From Mesostigma viride (lineage: Eukaryota > Streptophyta > Mesostigmatophyceae > Mesostigmatales > Mesostigmataceae): a DNA stretch of 64,000 nt. The notes beneath the pieces were generated by a model. That model was not told the DNA's origin. It ran no database searches and saw only the letters and a program-made list of their open reading frames with translations. A program made the position numbers and the translations under genes. Positions 1-10,304 of this stretch are shown piece after piece; positions within the stretch are counted from its first letter, which is position 1, and every line of letters starts with the position of its first letter. The stretch lies in the NCBI GenBank assembly GCA_009746045.1, contig RPFO01000002.1:2324506-2388505 (forward strand), in the 5' to 3' direction.

Positions 1-176
<176 letters not shown>

Positions 177-218
177 CAACCCACGCCGCACATGGGCAGC
201 AAAGATCTCTAGTCTAGA

Positions 219-490
219 ACTAACCCTAGTCTTACGAAGCAAACTTGAAATGTAGTTTCTCGTACGACCTTGGACTATAACTCGAGCTACGGTAGCTGAA
301 ATGTCAGAGTCATCAGTCCAGCAATGGCGTAAAGAACCAAGACTAGTGAATATTACGACTTTTCCGCGACTTCAGTACTTTCCGTCACCCTTGACATCTT
401 GTTGTACGATACCGTAGTGGTCATAATCACTTTGCGACAAACTACTTTGCGAATCGACTTCGCAAACTGCTTTTGATGGGGTTTTGGGTC
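219..490. repeat. Inverted-homology block, left flank of repeat complex
   Basis: This block is related in inverted orientation to three places downstream. Bases 219-330 match the reverse complement of about 630-740 (shared AACTAACCCTAGTCTTACG and flanking bases). Bases 360-415 match the reverse complement of about 2495-2560 (shared ACTTCAGTACTTTCCGTC). Bases 405-490 resemble the reverse complement of 4480-4560. It is probably a rearranged end of the same mobile family that occupies 2394-4669. No coding signal was seen. Confidence 0.6.
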
Positions 491-964
491 GCAAAGTTCA
501 AAAGTTACCGCGCCGCGCCTGCGCCGCCCCACACAGCCCGTCTAGTCGTTGAAATTCTGCTATTTTGCTGAAATTTTCACGTTTTCTGGGATTCCCGCCA
601 ATTTTGGACTGTGTGTGCATGAAACGCTGCTGGACTGATAACTCTGGCATTTCAGCAATCGTAGCTCGAGTTACGGTCCTAGGACGTTGAGCTGTACGAG
701 TAACTATTTCAAGTCTGCTTCGTAAGACTAGGGTTAGTTCAAAGTGCGTGTCCTTTGGTCGATCCAAAGGCGACAGCGAATGCGCGTCGCGTCTTTCATG
801 TAATCATGTTGGACGAAGGCAAGCCGGCGCGAGCACAGGCACCACAAAAAAAGCCACTGGCGGTGGTTTGCACGTGCGGGAGTGCGGCGATGGCGACAGG
901 GCCACAGAGGCGTTCAGGGATTCTAACACGTCTTCAGTTCGCAAAGTTTCCCACAGTCCTGGTT

Positions 965-975
965 AAATATATAAG
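965..975 (+). promoter_or_regulatory. TATA-like box, repeat copy 1
   Basis: AAATATATAAG lies in the first direct repeat and is conserved in the second copy at 2883-2892. It sits about 950 bp upstream of the small acidic ORF. A core promoter is inferred only from motif and conservation. Confidence 0.35.
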
Positions 976-1920
976 CACAAATTCTGTCGAGCGGGTGAAT
1001 CTGTCCGACGTGATCAAAAAGAGCGCGATGACATGAAAGAAAGCTGAGGGCAGGGTCAACCGTTGTTGAATTCATAAGGATAGTGGTGGACTATGCAGGG
1101 AAGCCTATGCAAGGAACGCCCATGGTGGTCACGACATTGGTTTATAATCTGAAACGCGACATTGGTTTATAATCTGCCATGTTTTAGGAATCTGCCACGG
1201 TTTTACTGTCCGTCATTTTCATCCAGAAATCTTTTTCAGCCGACCGTCTAATTAGAAGTTGGATCGTCTATGGCCTTGATTTCCTTGTTTCAGCGTCGCC
1301 TATGGATCTTGTGTGCAGGCCGAAGGCCATGCAAGGCGAGATGGACGTGGACGAGGCTCATGCAAGATGAAGACGAGGCGGTCGATGACGTCGGGGAGAC
1401 TTTGTACCATTCCAGTCGGCATTAAGCAAGACACCGAGCGTTTAAACTACGTTCGAAGGGTACAAAGCGCCACAAGACCAAGTTTTTTGGCATGTTTGGG
1501 TACCCCTGAAATCGGAAAATTAAGCTGGGTTCGACATTCAGTATGAACATTGTATTGACGAAGAAGATAAAGGAAAAAGTAGGAGATAGATCGAGTATGT
1601 TGCATGAATCTTACACATTGTGTCTCAATGCGTACAACTTACCAGAAGTGCAGCCGTGTGCTGGTTCAACGATCATGCAAGGATTAGTCGCGAGCCAAAC
1701 CTTGTTAGGACGCTATCACATATGATGAAGACTGGCCACTTGTCTGCATGGTTGGCAGGAGGAAACCAAATTCCTGCATGGTTAGCAGGAGAGTGTACTA
1801 TGGAAGGGGTCTGGACTATCCCCGTGCGCGATCTGCTTTTGAGATCATGGTAACGCCATAGTTGGGTGACCACTCACTGCATGTGATTGCACGTGCCATA
1901 GAGCGAGCGCTGTTATAGTC

Positions 1921-2085
1921 ATGGACGCCATCCTCGCTGAGGTGCGACGCCCTCCGCGTAACAATGACTTGGATGATGACACCGTCATTGAGAAAGTCTT
2001 ACAAGACCGCAATAACAAGGCGCGGCAGAAACGCCCTATTAGGGTGGACAGCGATAGCGAGTCTTATGAGTCTGAACTGGAGTAG
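1921..2085 (+). CDS. Small acidic hypothetical ORF, repeat copy 1
   Basis: ATG-started frame of 54 codons ending in TAG. The product is strongly charged, with a DLDDDT stretch followed by IEKV and QDRNN, then a VDSDSES acidic serine patch near the C-terminus. A paralogous frame with the same start sequence exists in repeat copy 2 (3816-3995). The two keep the reading frame although the surrounding DNA has indels, which is mild evidence for coding or for recent duplication. The acidic D/S-rich end resembles CK2-type phosphorylation sites. It may be the last exon of a longer gene or a passenger of a mobile element. I do not recognise the family. Confidence 0.35.
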   Translation: MDAILAEVRRPPRNNDLDDDTVIEKVLQDRNNKARQKRPIRVDSDSESYESELE

Positions 2086-2882
2086 GAAAACCAGCACAGT
2101 TGAATGCAGGAATGCGTGCCATGGGATGATGTGTCTTCATTAGGTCCATGTGAAACCAGATATGCATGTCTAGATATTGTGTGTTTTGATGAGACGTACA
2201 GCTTCAGCATAAAAACTTTACCTGGGTGACTTAGAATTTCTGTGTAAATATTTGTAAATAAAAAACCAAGTTTTTTGGCGGGAAATCCTGAAACGAGAAA
2301 CGAGAAAAATGCACCTTGAGCCAATTGTAGAAAACAAGATAGAAAACAAGCTAGTCGTTGACAATTTGCTATTTTTTTAGAATTTCACGTTTTCTCAGTG
2401 ACGGGGGCTGAGATTAATTAAGAGGTACCTTGAAATTAAATAAGCCGCATGCCTCCATCAAGATATATTATTGGAGGTGAGTTTCTATTGGCGTAAATGT
2501 GTAGTATTGTACGACAACGTGTCAGGGGCGACGGAAAGTACTGAAGTCGTTGAAAATTTGACGTCGTAGCTCGAGTTACGGTCCTAGGACGTTTTGCTGT
2601 ACGAGCAAGTATTTCAACTTTGCTTCGTAAGTCTACTAGAGTTAGTTCTAAGTGCGTGTCCTTTGGTTGATCCGCGACAGCGAATGGCCGAATGCGCGTC
2701 GCGCCTTTCATAACAGCTGGATGATGGACGAAGGCAAGACGGCGCGAGCACAGCCACCACAAGGAAAGCCACTGGCGGTGGCTGGCAGGTGCGGGAGTGC
2801 GGGGCGATGGCGACAGGGCCACAGAGGCATTCAGGGATTCTAACACGTCTTCAGTTCACAAAGTTTCCCACAGTCCTGGTTG

Positions 2883-2892
2883 AATATATAAG
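2883..2892 (+). promoter_or_regulatory. TATA-like box, repeat copy 2
   Basis: AATATATAAG is at the position equivalent to 965-975 in repeat copy 1. It is inferred from motif and conservation between the two copies. Confidence 0.35.
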
Positions 2893-3815
2893 CACAAAGT
2901 CTGTCGAGCGGGTGAATCTGTCCGACGTGATGAAGAAGAGCGCGATGAAATGAAAGAAAGCTGAGGACAGTGTCAACCGTTAAACTCATAAGGATAGTGG
3001 TGGACTATGCAGGGAAGCCCATGCAAGGAACGCCAACGGTGGTCACGACATTGGTTTATAATCTCAAACGCGACATTTGTTTATAATCTGCCATGTTTTA
3101 GGAATCTGCCACGGTTTTACTGTCCGTCATTTTCATCCAGAAATCTTTTTGAGCCGACGTACCGTCTAATTAGAAGTTTAATCTTCTATGGTCTTGATTT
3201 CTTTGTTTCATTGTTGCCTATGCATCTTGTGTGCAGGCAGAAGGCCATGCAAGGCGAGGTGGGCGTGGACGAGGCTCATACTAGATGAAGATGACGCGGT
3301 CGATGACCTAGGTGGGACTTTGTTCCATTCTAGTCGGCATTAAGCAAGACACCGAGCGTTTAAACTAGGGAGGGTACAAAGCGCCACAAGACCAAGTTTT
3401 CTGGCATGTTTGGGTACCCCTGAAATCGGAAAATTAAGATGGGCTCGACATTTTGTATGAACATTGTATTGACGAAGAAGATAAAGGAAAAAGTAGGAGA
3501 TAGATCGAGTATGTTGCATGAATCTGACACATTGTGTCTCAATGCGTACAACTTACGTATACTGGTTCGACCATCATGCAAGGATGAGTCGCGAGCCAAA
3601 CCTTATTAAGACGCGGTCACATATGATGAAGACTGGTCACTTGTCTGCATGGTTGGCAAACCAAATTCCTGCATGGTTGGCAGGAGAGTGTACTATGGAA
3701 GGGGTCTGGACTATCCCCGTGCGCAATCTGCTTTTGAGATCATGGTAGCGCCAAAGTTGGGTGACCACTCACTGCATGTGATTGCACGTGCCATAGAGCC
3801 AGCGCTGTTATAGTC

Positions 3816-3995
3816 ATGGACGCCATCCTCGATGAGGTGCGTCGGCCTCGCAACAATTACTTGGATGATGACACCCTCATTGAGAAAGTGGTACAGGACC
3901 GCAATAACAATGAGCAGCAGCAATGCCCTATTCGGGTGGACAGCGATAGGGAGTCGCATGAGTCTGAACTGGAGCAGAAAACCCAGCACATGTGA
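3816..3995 (+). CDS. Small acidic hypothetical ORF, repeat copy 2
   Basis: ATG-started frame of 59 codons, a paralogue of the frame at 1921-2085. It keeps MDAIL, the LDDDT and IEKV blocks, QDRNN, and the VDSD...ESELE acidic tail, then reads five codons past the point where copy 1 stops. The middle has changed to a glutamine-rich stretch. Family and function are unknown. It may be expressed from the TATA-like box upstream, probably with splicing. Confidence 0.35.
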   Translation: MDAILDEVRRPRNNYLDDDTLIEKVVQDRNNNEQQQCPIRVDSDRESHESELEQKTQHM

Positions 3996-4772
3996 ATGCA
4001 GAAATGTGTGCCATGGGATTATGTGATTTCATGAGGTCTATGTGAAAACAGATATGCGTGTCTAGATACGGTGTGTTTTGATGAGACATACGGCTTCAGC
4101 ATGAAAGCTTTACCTGGGTGACTTAAAACGGCTGTGTAGCTTATTTTTTTAATGAAAAACCACTTTTTTGATTTAATCCTAAAAACGAGAAACGAGAAAA
4201 ATACGCCTCGAGCCAACACAGTAGAAAACTAGTCAGCCAACAGTAGAAAACTAACCAGCGAACGCGTCGGCGCGCCACAATTTTCGCGATATGACTAAAT
4301 GAGACAACTATTAGGATTTCATGAAGTATATTATAATCAGTGCTACCCAATAACCCAATTGATCAATCAAATCACTTATTAGGTAGGTAATCATTAGTTG
4401 ATAAGTAGGTACAAGCCACTGACTAAGTGACCATAAACAACTCGATCGGCTGGCAAACATGAAACTTTGCCTTCATTTTGGGTCGCAAACTAAAAAATTT
4501 CACCTTTTTGGGGGGTTGCAAAGTTGTTTGCCGCAAAGCGATCTTGACCACTACGGTACTACACTTTTACGCCAGTAAAAACTCGACTCCAATAATATGT
4601 CTTGATAGAGGCATGCCTCTTATTTCATTTCAAGCTACCTCTTAATTAATCTCGGCCCTTGTCTCTGAGAGTTTGAGAATTGAGAACCAAAAGCCAAATT
4701 TACCCTTACCTTAATCTTTGAAATATCAACAACAATCATAAAAACTGCAATTTATAATCCATGCACCTAGAA

Positions 4773-7700
4773 TCATAAAAAAAGTTTGCCATGCCCATGG
4801 CCGTGACCCCAATACGTGGTATCAAGTTCAACAACTGCGGATGGTTCATGGTGGTGAAATTCCTCATCCTCATCCTCATCCTCAACAATGGGTCGAGCTG
4901 TCGAGCCTACAATCTCACTTTCCGGCGTGATCACATGGCCTGCGGAGCCACCACTTGACATGGCATGCACAGAGACATCCTCGCTCGTGGCCTCCATGTT
5001 GCCATAATCACTATCATCACGGTCATCATCATCGTCGTGATCATTATCAGCAGCAGCACTTGAAACCACAAGGTCAGCATCCAGAGACATCTCCTGCCAA
5101 CTGCCCCCACTACTTGCCACCAGCTTCTCCCTCAGCACATTACGGTTCGCCCGTGTGCTGTGCGGCCGCTCTACCTCAGTACTGGACATGCCAGTGGGGC
5201 ATGGCCCCAACCGCAGCGCACACAGCGAGGACAGAAGGCCCGCCGGCGCCCCCCGCTGCTGCACACAGGCGACCATCGCATCCTGCACTTTCTCGTACAC
5301 CTCGTCCCAGCAGCCGGCGTCCAGGCGCGCCAGCTTGCCCTGGCCCCCCAGCATGTAGCATGCGTACCCGCCCTGCGCCAGCCACTTGACAAGTCCCTGC
5401 AGGCCCCGCTTCTTCCACTCCCCAAAGGCCCCATAGCGGAACAGCAGCACACCCACCTGTGCGCGCCCACCGCCATGTTCCAAAGGAATGCCACAACGAC
5501 AGGTCAGCGCAGGCGCCATGAGTTGGTGGGGCAAGCCATCCATCTGCAGACGTACAGACCGACAGAGCTCGACCTTGCTAACAGAAAGGAACCCTTAATG
5601 CAACACATGCAAACACAATGTGCAAATGCTGGCATCCACGATGGTGGAACCCAGGCATTCATCGCTTGCATGATGCATGGACCGACGCTCCCAACCGAGG
5701 CACGTGCATGAATGAATGAATGATGCATGAAGTAAGATACAATGAAGAAAAGGCTGCCATGGTTGAGCCTGCGGTATCTGTGGGTGGGCAGCGCAGACCC
5801 CCCGCACTGCGACATGGCTGCTGCAGCAACTGGCTCGTGTCATCGCAGGGAACGCCACATCGAAATCGCGCAACCACGGTTATACTGGCAAAACGAATGT
5901 ATATGGAACATGTGCATACCGAACATGTGCAAGCTTGCCAGCACTCCCAAGATGTCACCTCAGCGCAATGGCTGCTCGTAACACATAAGCACTGGCATCG
6001 AGCTGGCTCCTGAGCTACGGGACTGTGCGGCACCCAGCAGGAACGGTGTCCACCTCGGCCGCGCACGACCGGAGCAGCGCAACACGTCCCAGGCGGAGAG
6101 TGGGCCACACCACGACGCCAGAATGCACGAAACGGGGACAACCAAGTCCACGGCACCATCAAAACAGCATGCACTATTCCAGCACAACATATCGAAGCAT
6201 GGCAAGCAGCCTGTCCTGCAGAAGCAACAGCCCCAATGCCCCCCCACACCGCCACCTTGCCAGAATGCGCGCATACAGCTCACCTGCCCGTCCGCCAACA
6301 GCTTCTTCCCGCCCATGATAATGCTGCTTTCCGTTCCCCGGGTGTCGACATGCAGCACGTCAATGCGGCGCGGCGCCCCCTTGCTGGCGACGTCGTCCAT
6401 AAACGCGTCCAGCGACGCTGCAGGTGTTACAACCATGCCCCACCCGCCCGCACACACATAGGCCCGCCCGCCCGCGCACATGCACGCGCATGCACACGCG
6501 CATGGTCAGGGCCACAGGCGCACACAAGGCGGTAGCCTGCGCACGAGTGGGGCATCAAATCAACTTATGAAGCGGCGCCACCCAATAAATAGCACGACAC
6601 CAGCAAACGCAGGCTCTGTCAGGTTCACCATTGCTCATTCTTTTTTGAACGACCAAACGGGCCATGGAAACTGGGCACAAGTAGCTGCACGAACACATCC
6701 CATCCTGTAACCGGCTCGCCCCCACATTGTCAGGAGCCCCATGCTCCGCTGGATGGGTGCCAGGGCGGCACCGTCCGCCACCTGGCGCGCCACCAACCCC
6801 TCTACCCCGAAATCCAAGCCCTCATGTGTGAGCCTGCCTACGTGCCAAGACAGGGGGCCCACCAGCACCCCCCAAGTCAACGGAGCGTCCGACCAACCGG
6901 ATAGGAGTAGAGCCCAGGGTCCCTAGCATCACAGCACAAACCCGCGGCGCAGGACACCGGTGCCACGCAGCAGCCCGGGAAGACGCACGCATGCCACAAT
7001 CTGTGCCCGTCCCCGTGCGGCGTCAGGTGCCATGGCCTCCCCGCAGCTCCCACGCGGCAACATGCACAGGGGGGATGACAGGCCGTGAGGTTGGGGTATT
7101 TGCCACGGTCACCATGCAAGGCCACAAGCGTCCGCCATAAAAGAGACAGCATAAACGCGGGTTATGAGGTTATGGGCAACAGTTGGGGGCAATGTCGATA
7201 AGCAGCACGAGGCGCTGGGGCCACCCACCTGCGGGGCTTGCGGCCGCCAGCAGCGCCCGCGAGTGCAACTGGATCGCGTCAATCGCGCCCCGCACACTGG
7301 CGGGGCCCTGGCGCTGTGCCTGGCGCAGGAACCCCTGGAAGCGGCCCACCGAGGCCTCGTCGGGCTCAAACACGTGCAGCGAGGGAAAGCCATCGACAGC
7401 CTGACCCCCACCAGGTGGCACCTGTGCACCCTGGCAATTGCACGTCCCACGGTCACCATGCAGGGCAACAGCATGTGGCAAGCAGAAGGCGATGGATCAT
7501 CCACCAGGCAACAAGGCCAACAACTACGAAGATATCAACAACAAAAAGAACTGCATCCTGGCAGCGCAGGTAATGCCCTCTGTTGGAAAGTGGAAGGCAA
7601 GGCAGCGCAGACATGGATGACATCTCGTGAGCAGGCCCAGGGTGGTGACACAGACACCCAACAGGGCGTGTGGAACGCAGGCCCGTGACAGCAGTTGTAG

Positions 7701-9374
7701 GCACTGCCAGAGTCAATAAATACTGCTATCCGAGGCAGGCAAGGCCTTCTCGGCGGCCCCTGTGGCGGGGCACCCATCCACACCGGACAAGACCGATGTA
7801 CGCCGTCGTCGGATGCGGTACCTCATGTCTCCACCCTCCGCTACCCTGGTGGCAGCTTCAAGATACCACAGCTTTTGCAGACATAGGGGGCCAACCATGG
7901 TCGGCTGGTCTGCTGCGCATGTTGAGAGTTGAACTTGAGCTGTAGTGGAGAAGCATTTGTTAGAATGGGGCTTGCGGGTGTGGCACATTCTCCCATCCCA
8001 CGGGTGGATGGAATGGGAAGGACACAGGGTAGGGCGGCAACACAAAATCCGCAGCATGCGAACCTACAGCCAAAGCAGCGGGGAGTTCTGCAGCAAGAGC
8101 AGCTCACTAAAGGGGAACCCTGCAAAGGCTTTGTCAGCAGAACGTTGCAAGACGACTCGGTAAGAAGCCCTACAGTAAGCAAACCCTACAAACAGCAGGC
8201 AGCGCACTATGTGCCTGCTGGGTACCACCCATCCCAGGACCAGCGCACCGTTGCACCCACGCGCACACAAGATACCAGCGCACCGTTGCATTCAATGCCC
8301 TCTTGCACTGCTGGCAGCTGCCACACGCGTCCGCAACGCCCTGCTCCTCCAGGTACACGCCCAGTGCTGCCGGCGTCAGCCCCGGATGGGGGGCCCAGGG
8401 ACCCAGCAGCTGCAGGGCGCTGTAGCCCAGCCCAGTGCCAGCGTCCAGCAGCAGCTTCGCATGTGCAGGGCTGGCGGCCGCCACGCGCTCCAGCACCGGT
8501 GCGCTGCTGGCGCACGCGGCCCAGCGCCCGCCGTCCTGCGCGTTGGCCTGGGAGAACCGTCGCGCCTGCGCCTGTGCGGCCCCGGGGGAGCACACGGCTT
8601 TGTTGCTGCTGGCGCCGGCACCAGGGGCGGCACGCTCGGCGCCACCTGGCGTGGTCGCAGCATGACCCGGTGAGGAGCACAGGAGAAGGGGCAGGGGCCA
8701 GGGGGCAAGACAATTGGGGGCAAACCAGTTGCTTTTGCTTTTGAGGGAAGCTACAGGTTAGCGCTCCAAGAACTGCGTGACACCTTGTGCTTGCACCAGG
8801 ATCTGGACAGACAGTGATGGCTGCAAAACATGACCAAGCAGCTACTACCCTGGTAGAGTGATACCTTGCAATACCTGCTGACACCATATGACAGCCCCTG
8901 GTGCCTTTGAAAACCTTGCTATGAAGCCTTGGCGAGATTGAAGGCGGCCTGTGCGAGATGATTACCTTTGTCGACCGCGCGACTGCCCGAAATGGAGACT
9001 GCACGAATGGTCTGAGGGGTAGCATGCTCCTTGTTGCCAGGTGCCAGAAATAGTGACTGCTGCGTGAAGATCCCTGTATTTGATTGCACATCCGCTGCTT
9101 CGTCAACCATTCTCCCTGCAACGCCTCCGACTGATGCCTTTCCTTCCGTGATCTCGTGATCACCCGCAGGCACAATGCGTAACCCTTCCTCGCTCCGAAC
9201 ACCATCCATAGCCTGTTCTTCCATCAGGTGTCCCTGTTCGTCCGCGCCGGTCTGGTTCGAACTACCAAAATACTTCATTATTTGCGATGTGTCGAAAAAT
9301 ATGAAGAACAACAAAGAGGCAATCATTCCGACGACTATCCGCCTAGAGGTTTTGGACGGTCGTTTCGTGGCCAT
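4773..9374 (-). CDS. FkbM-family methyltransferase, type II membrane protein, six exons
   Basis: Joined minus-strand exons 9374-8966, 8645-8284, 7421-7229, 6837-6772, 6417-6284 and 5456-4773 give 1848 nt (615 aa). All five introns are GT-AG with matching phases. Residues 12-27 form one hydrophobic segment after a short basic N-terminus, as in Golgi/ER type II enzymes; a long spacer follows. The catalytic region has an S-adenosylmethionine motif LLLDAGTGLGY (D204), a cysteine cluster CGSCQQC (~245), VFEP (E276), and the FkbM signature RIDVLHVDTRGTE (D368), ending around CYMLGGQGKL...CWDEVYE. FkbM enzymes O-methylate sugars or polyketides; a glycan substrate is inferred from the anchor. The C-terminal ~120 residues are acidic low complexity with an HGHGHGK tail. 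The start has a purine at -3. The family call is firm; exon ends are predicted by eye. Confidence 0.85.
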
Positions 9375-10304
9375 TCCTGTCCTGATACACCAGCTTGCCC
9401 GCCGTTAGTTGCAAATACCGGTAGTGCGGCTGCTGAAGAAACCTTCCATCAGCAATTAGCCGTAGGAGTGTCCCTGCGAGTAATGCCGCTAAATGTTCCC
9501 GGTGCGCTAGCGTGAGAAACGCACACACATACTGCGTATGCTTTGCTAATCCCTGCTATAGTCCACGTCAACCTACACGAACACTTAGAATGTCAGCGAA
9601 GGGGACGGTGGGCCAGAATAGTCACGCATGTTTGTTCACGTGTTATCAACTCGAATCGGCTGCACATACGAAAGTTCCCTTGACGTCCAGCCAGGTGCGA
9701 TTGCAAGAGAACGATGTTATCCAAGATGCTAGAGCTGCCACTCCCAGGTCATTCGCAGCTAAGAACTAGCATGTGCAATGCGTCCTTTGACATATTTTGT
9801 CAATTTTCCTTTCCAGTACGCCGGTGCGATAGACCGTAATTTCCCAACAATTTCACAAGCACAAGGCCTCGCACGCGCGTCAAAGACACCAGTCCTTAAG
9901 GCTCGGATGGTAGAGCGGATAAGTGCTTAAAACTGGCAACTCCGCCAGAATCAGAAGAATAGGCAGAAGCGGCCAGCGTACAGCGCCCGAAATTACGTCT
10001 GAGCTGCGTATTACCTTGCCGCACAAGGTGGGCAGAGTAAGTGGGCAGAGGCCATCGATCGTTTGTGTTGCGAGCGCTTCAGTACCATCGACTCGGCCTA
10101 ATTTGAGTAATTTCCCACGTCATGCGACGCAACTGTTGGCAAAAGCCCTGGGACGGGGCATTAGCGGGAAAGCCAGAAATCGCAACCTTAAAATCGCAAC
10201 TAGCAACCAAGCTCAACGAAGCTAGCAACCGGCAACTACCGTAGTCTGCAAGTTGAAACAACATATATGAATTGTTGTTTTGCAACTTAGATGTATTTTG
10301 GAAA
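9375..10304. other. Intergenic stretch, no gene seen
   Basis: This is the region upstream of the minus-strand methyltransferase and up to the first LINE target site. It should hold that gene's promoter, but no TATA box or other motif stands out. Short open frames here lack any recognisable domain. Confidence 0.5.

Larger units (their letters stand above)
661..2360. repeat. Direct repeat copy 1 (~1.7 kb unit)
   Basis: Roughly 1.7 kb repeated about 1.9 kb downstream at 2567-4260. Both copies open with CGTAGCTCGAGTTACGG and keep the same order of landmarks: TCCTTTGGT, a TATA-like box, two copies of ACATTGGTTTATAATCT or close variants, a TGCATGGTTGGCA duplication, and a short acidic ORF near the end. 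They differ by scattered substitutions and small indels, so this is an old tandem duplication or two insertions of one element. A 77-codon frame at 1620-1853 and a 76-codon frame at 3518-3748 share their last ~45 residues, including an in-frame 6-bp difference. Confidence 0.8.
2567..4260. repeat. Direct repeat copy 2 (~1.7 kb unit)
   Basis: Partner of 661-2360 with the same internal landmarks in the same order. It lies wholly inside the inverted-repeat-bounded element 2394-4669. Compared with copy 1 it lacks about 16 bp near 3556 and 6 bp near 3656. Confidence 0.8.
2394..4669. mobile_element. Element bounded by ~115-bp terminal inverted repeats
   Basis: The left end at 2394-2520 and the reverse complement of 4548-4669 align through CTCAG, GAC, GGGC and GAGATTAATTAAGAGG, then on through ATATTATTGGAG to GTGTAGTA. 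Between them lies direct-repeat copy 2. No transposase could be recognised and no clean target-site duplication was found next to the tips, so the class is unassigned. It reads as a non-autonomous DNA transposon of about 2.3 kb, or a fold-back structure from local rearrangement. Confidence 0.5.

Noticed and set aside
5160-5711. Plus-strand ORFs over the methyltransferase
   Set aside because: Shadow frames of GC-rich minus-strand exons. The FkbM motifs and matching intron phases are on the minus strand.
9900-9990. tRNA-like sequence (GCTCGGATGGTAGAGCGGATAA)
   Set aside because: The start looks like a D-arm, but no anticodon stem, T-arm or acceptor stem could be paired downstream.
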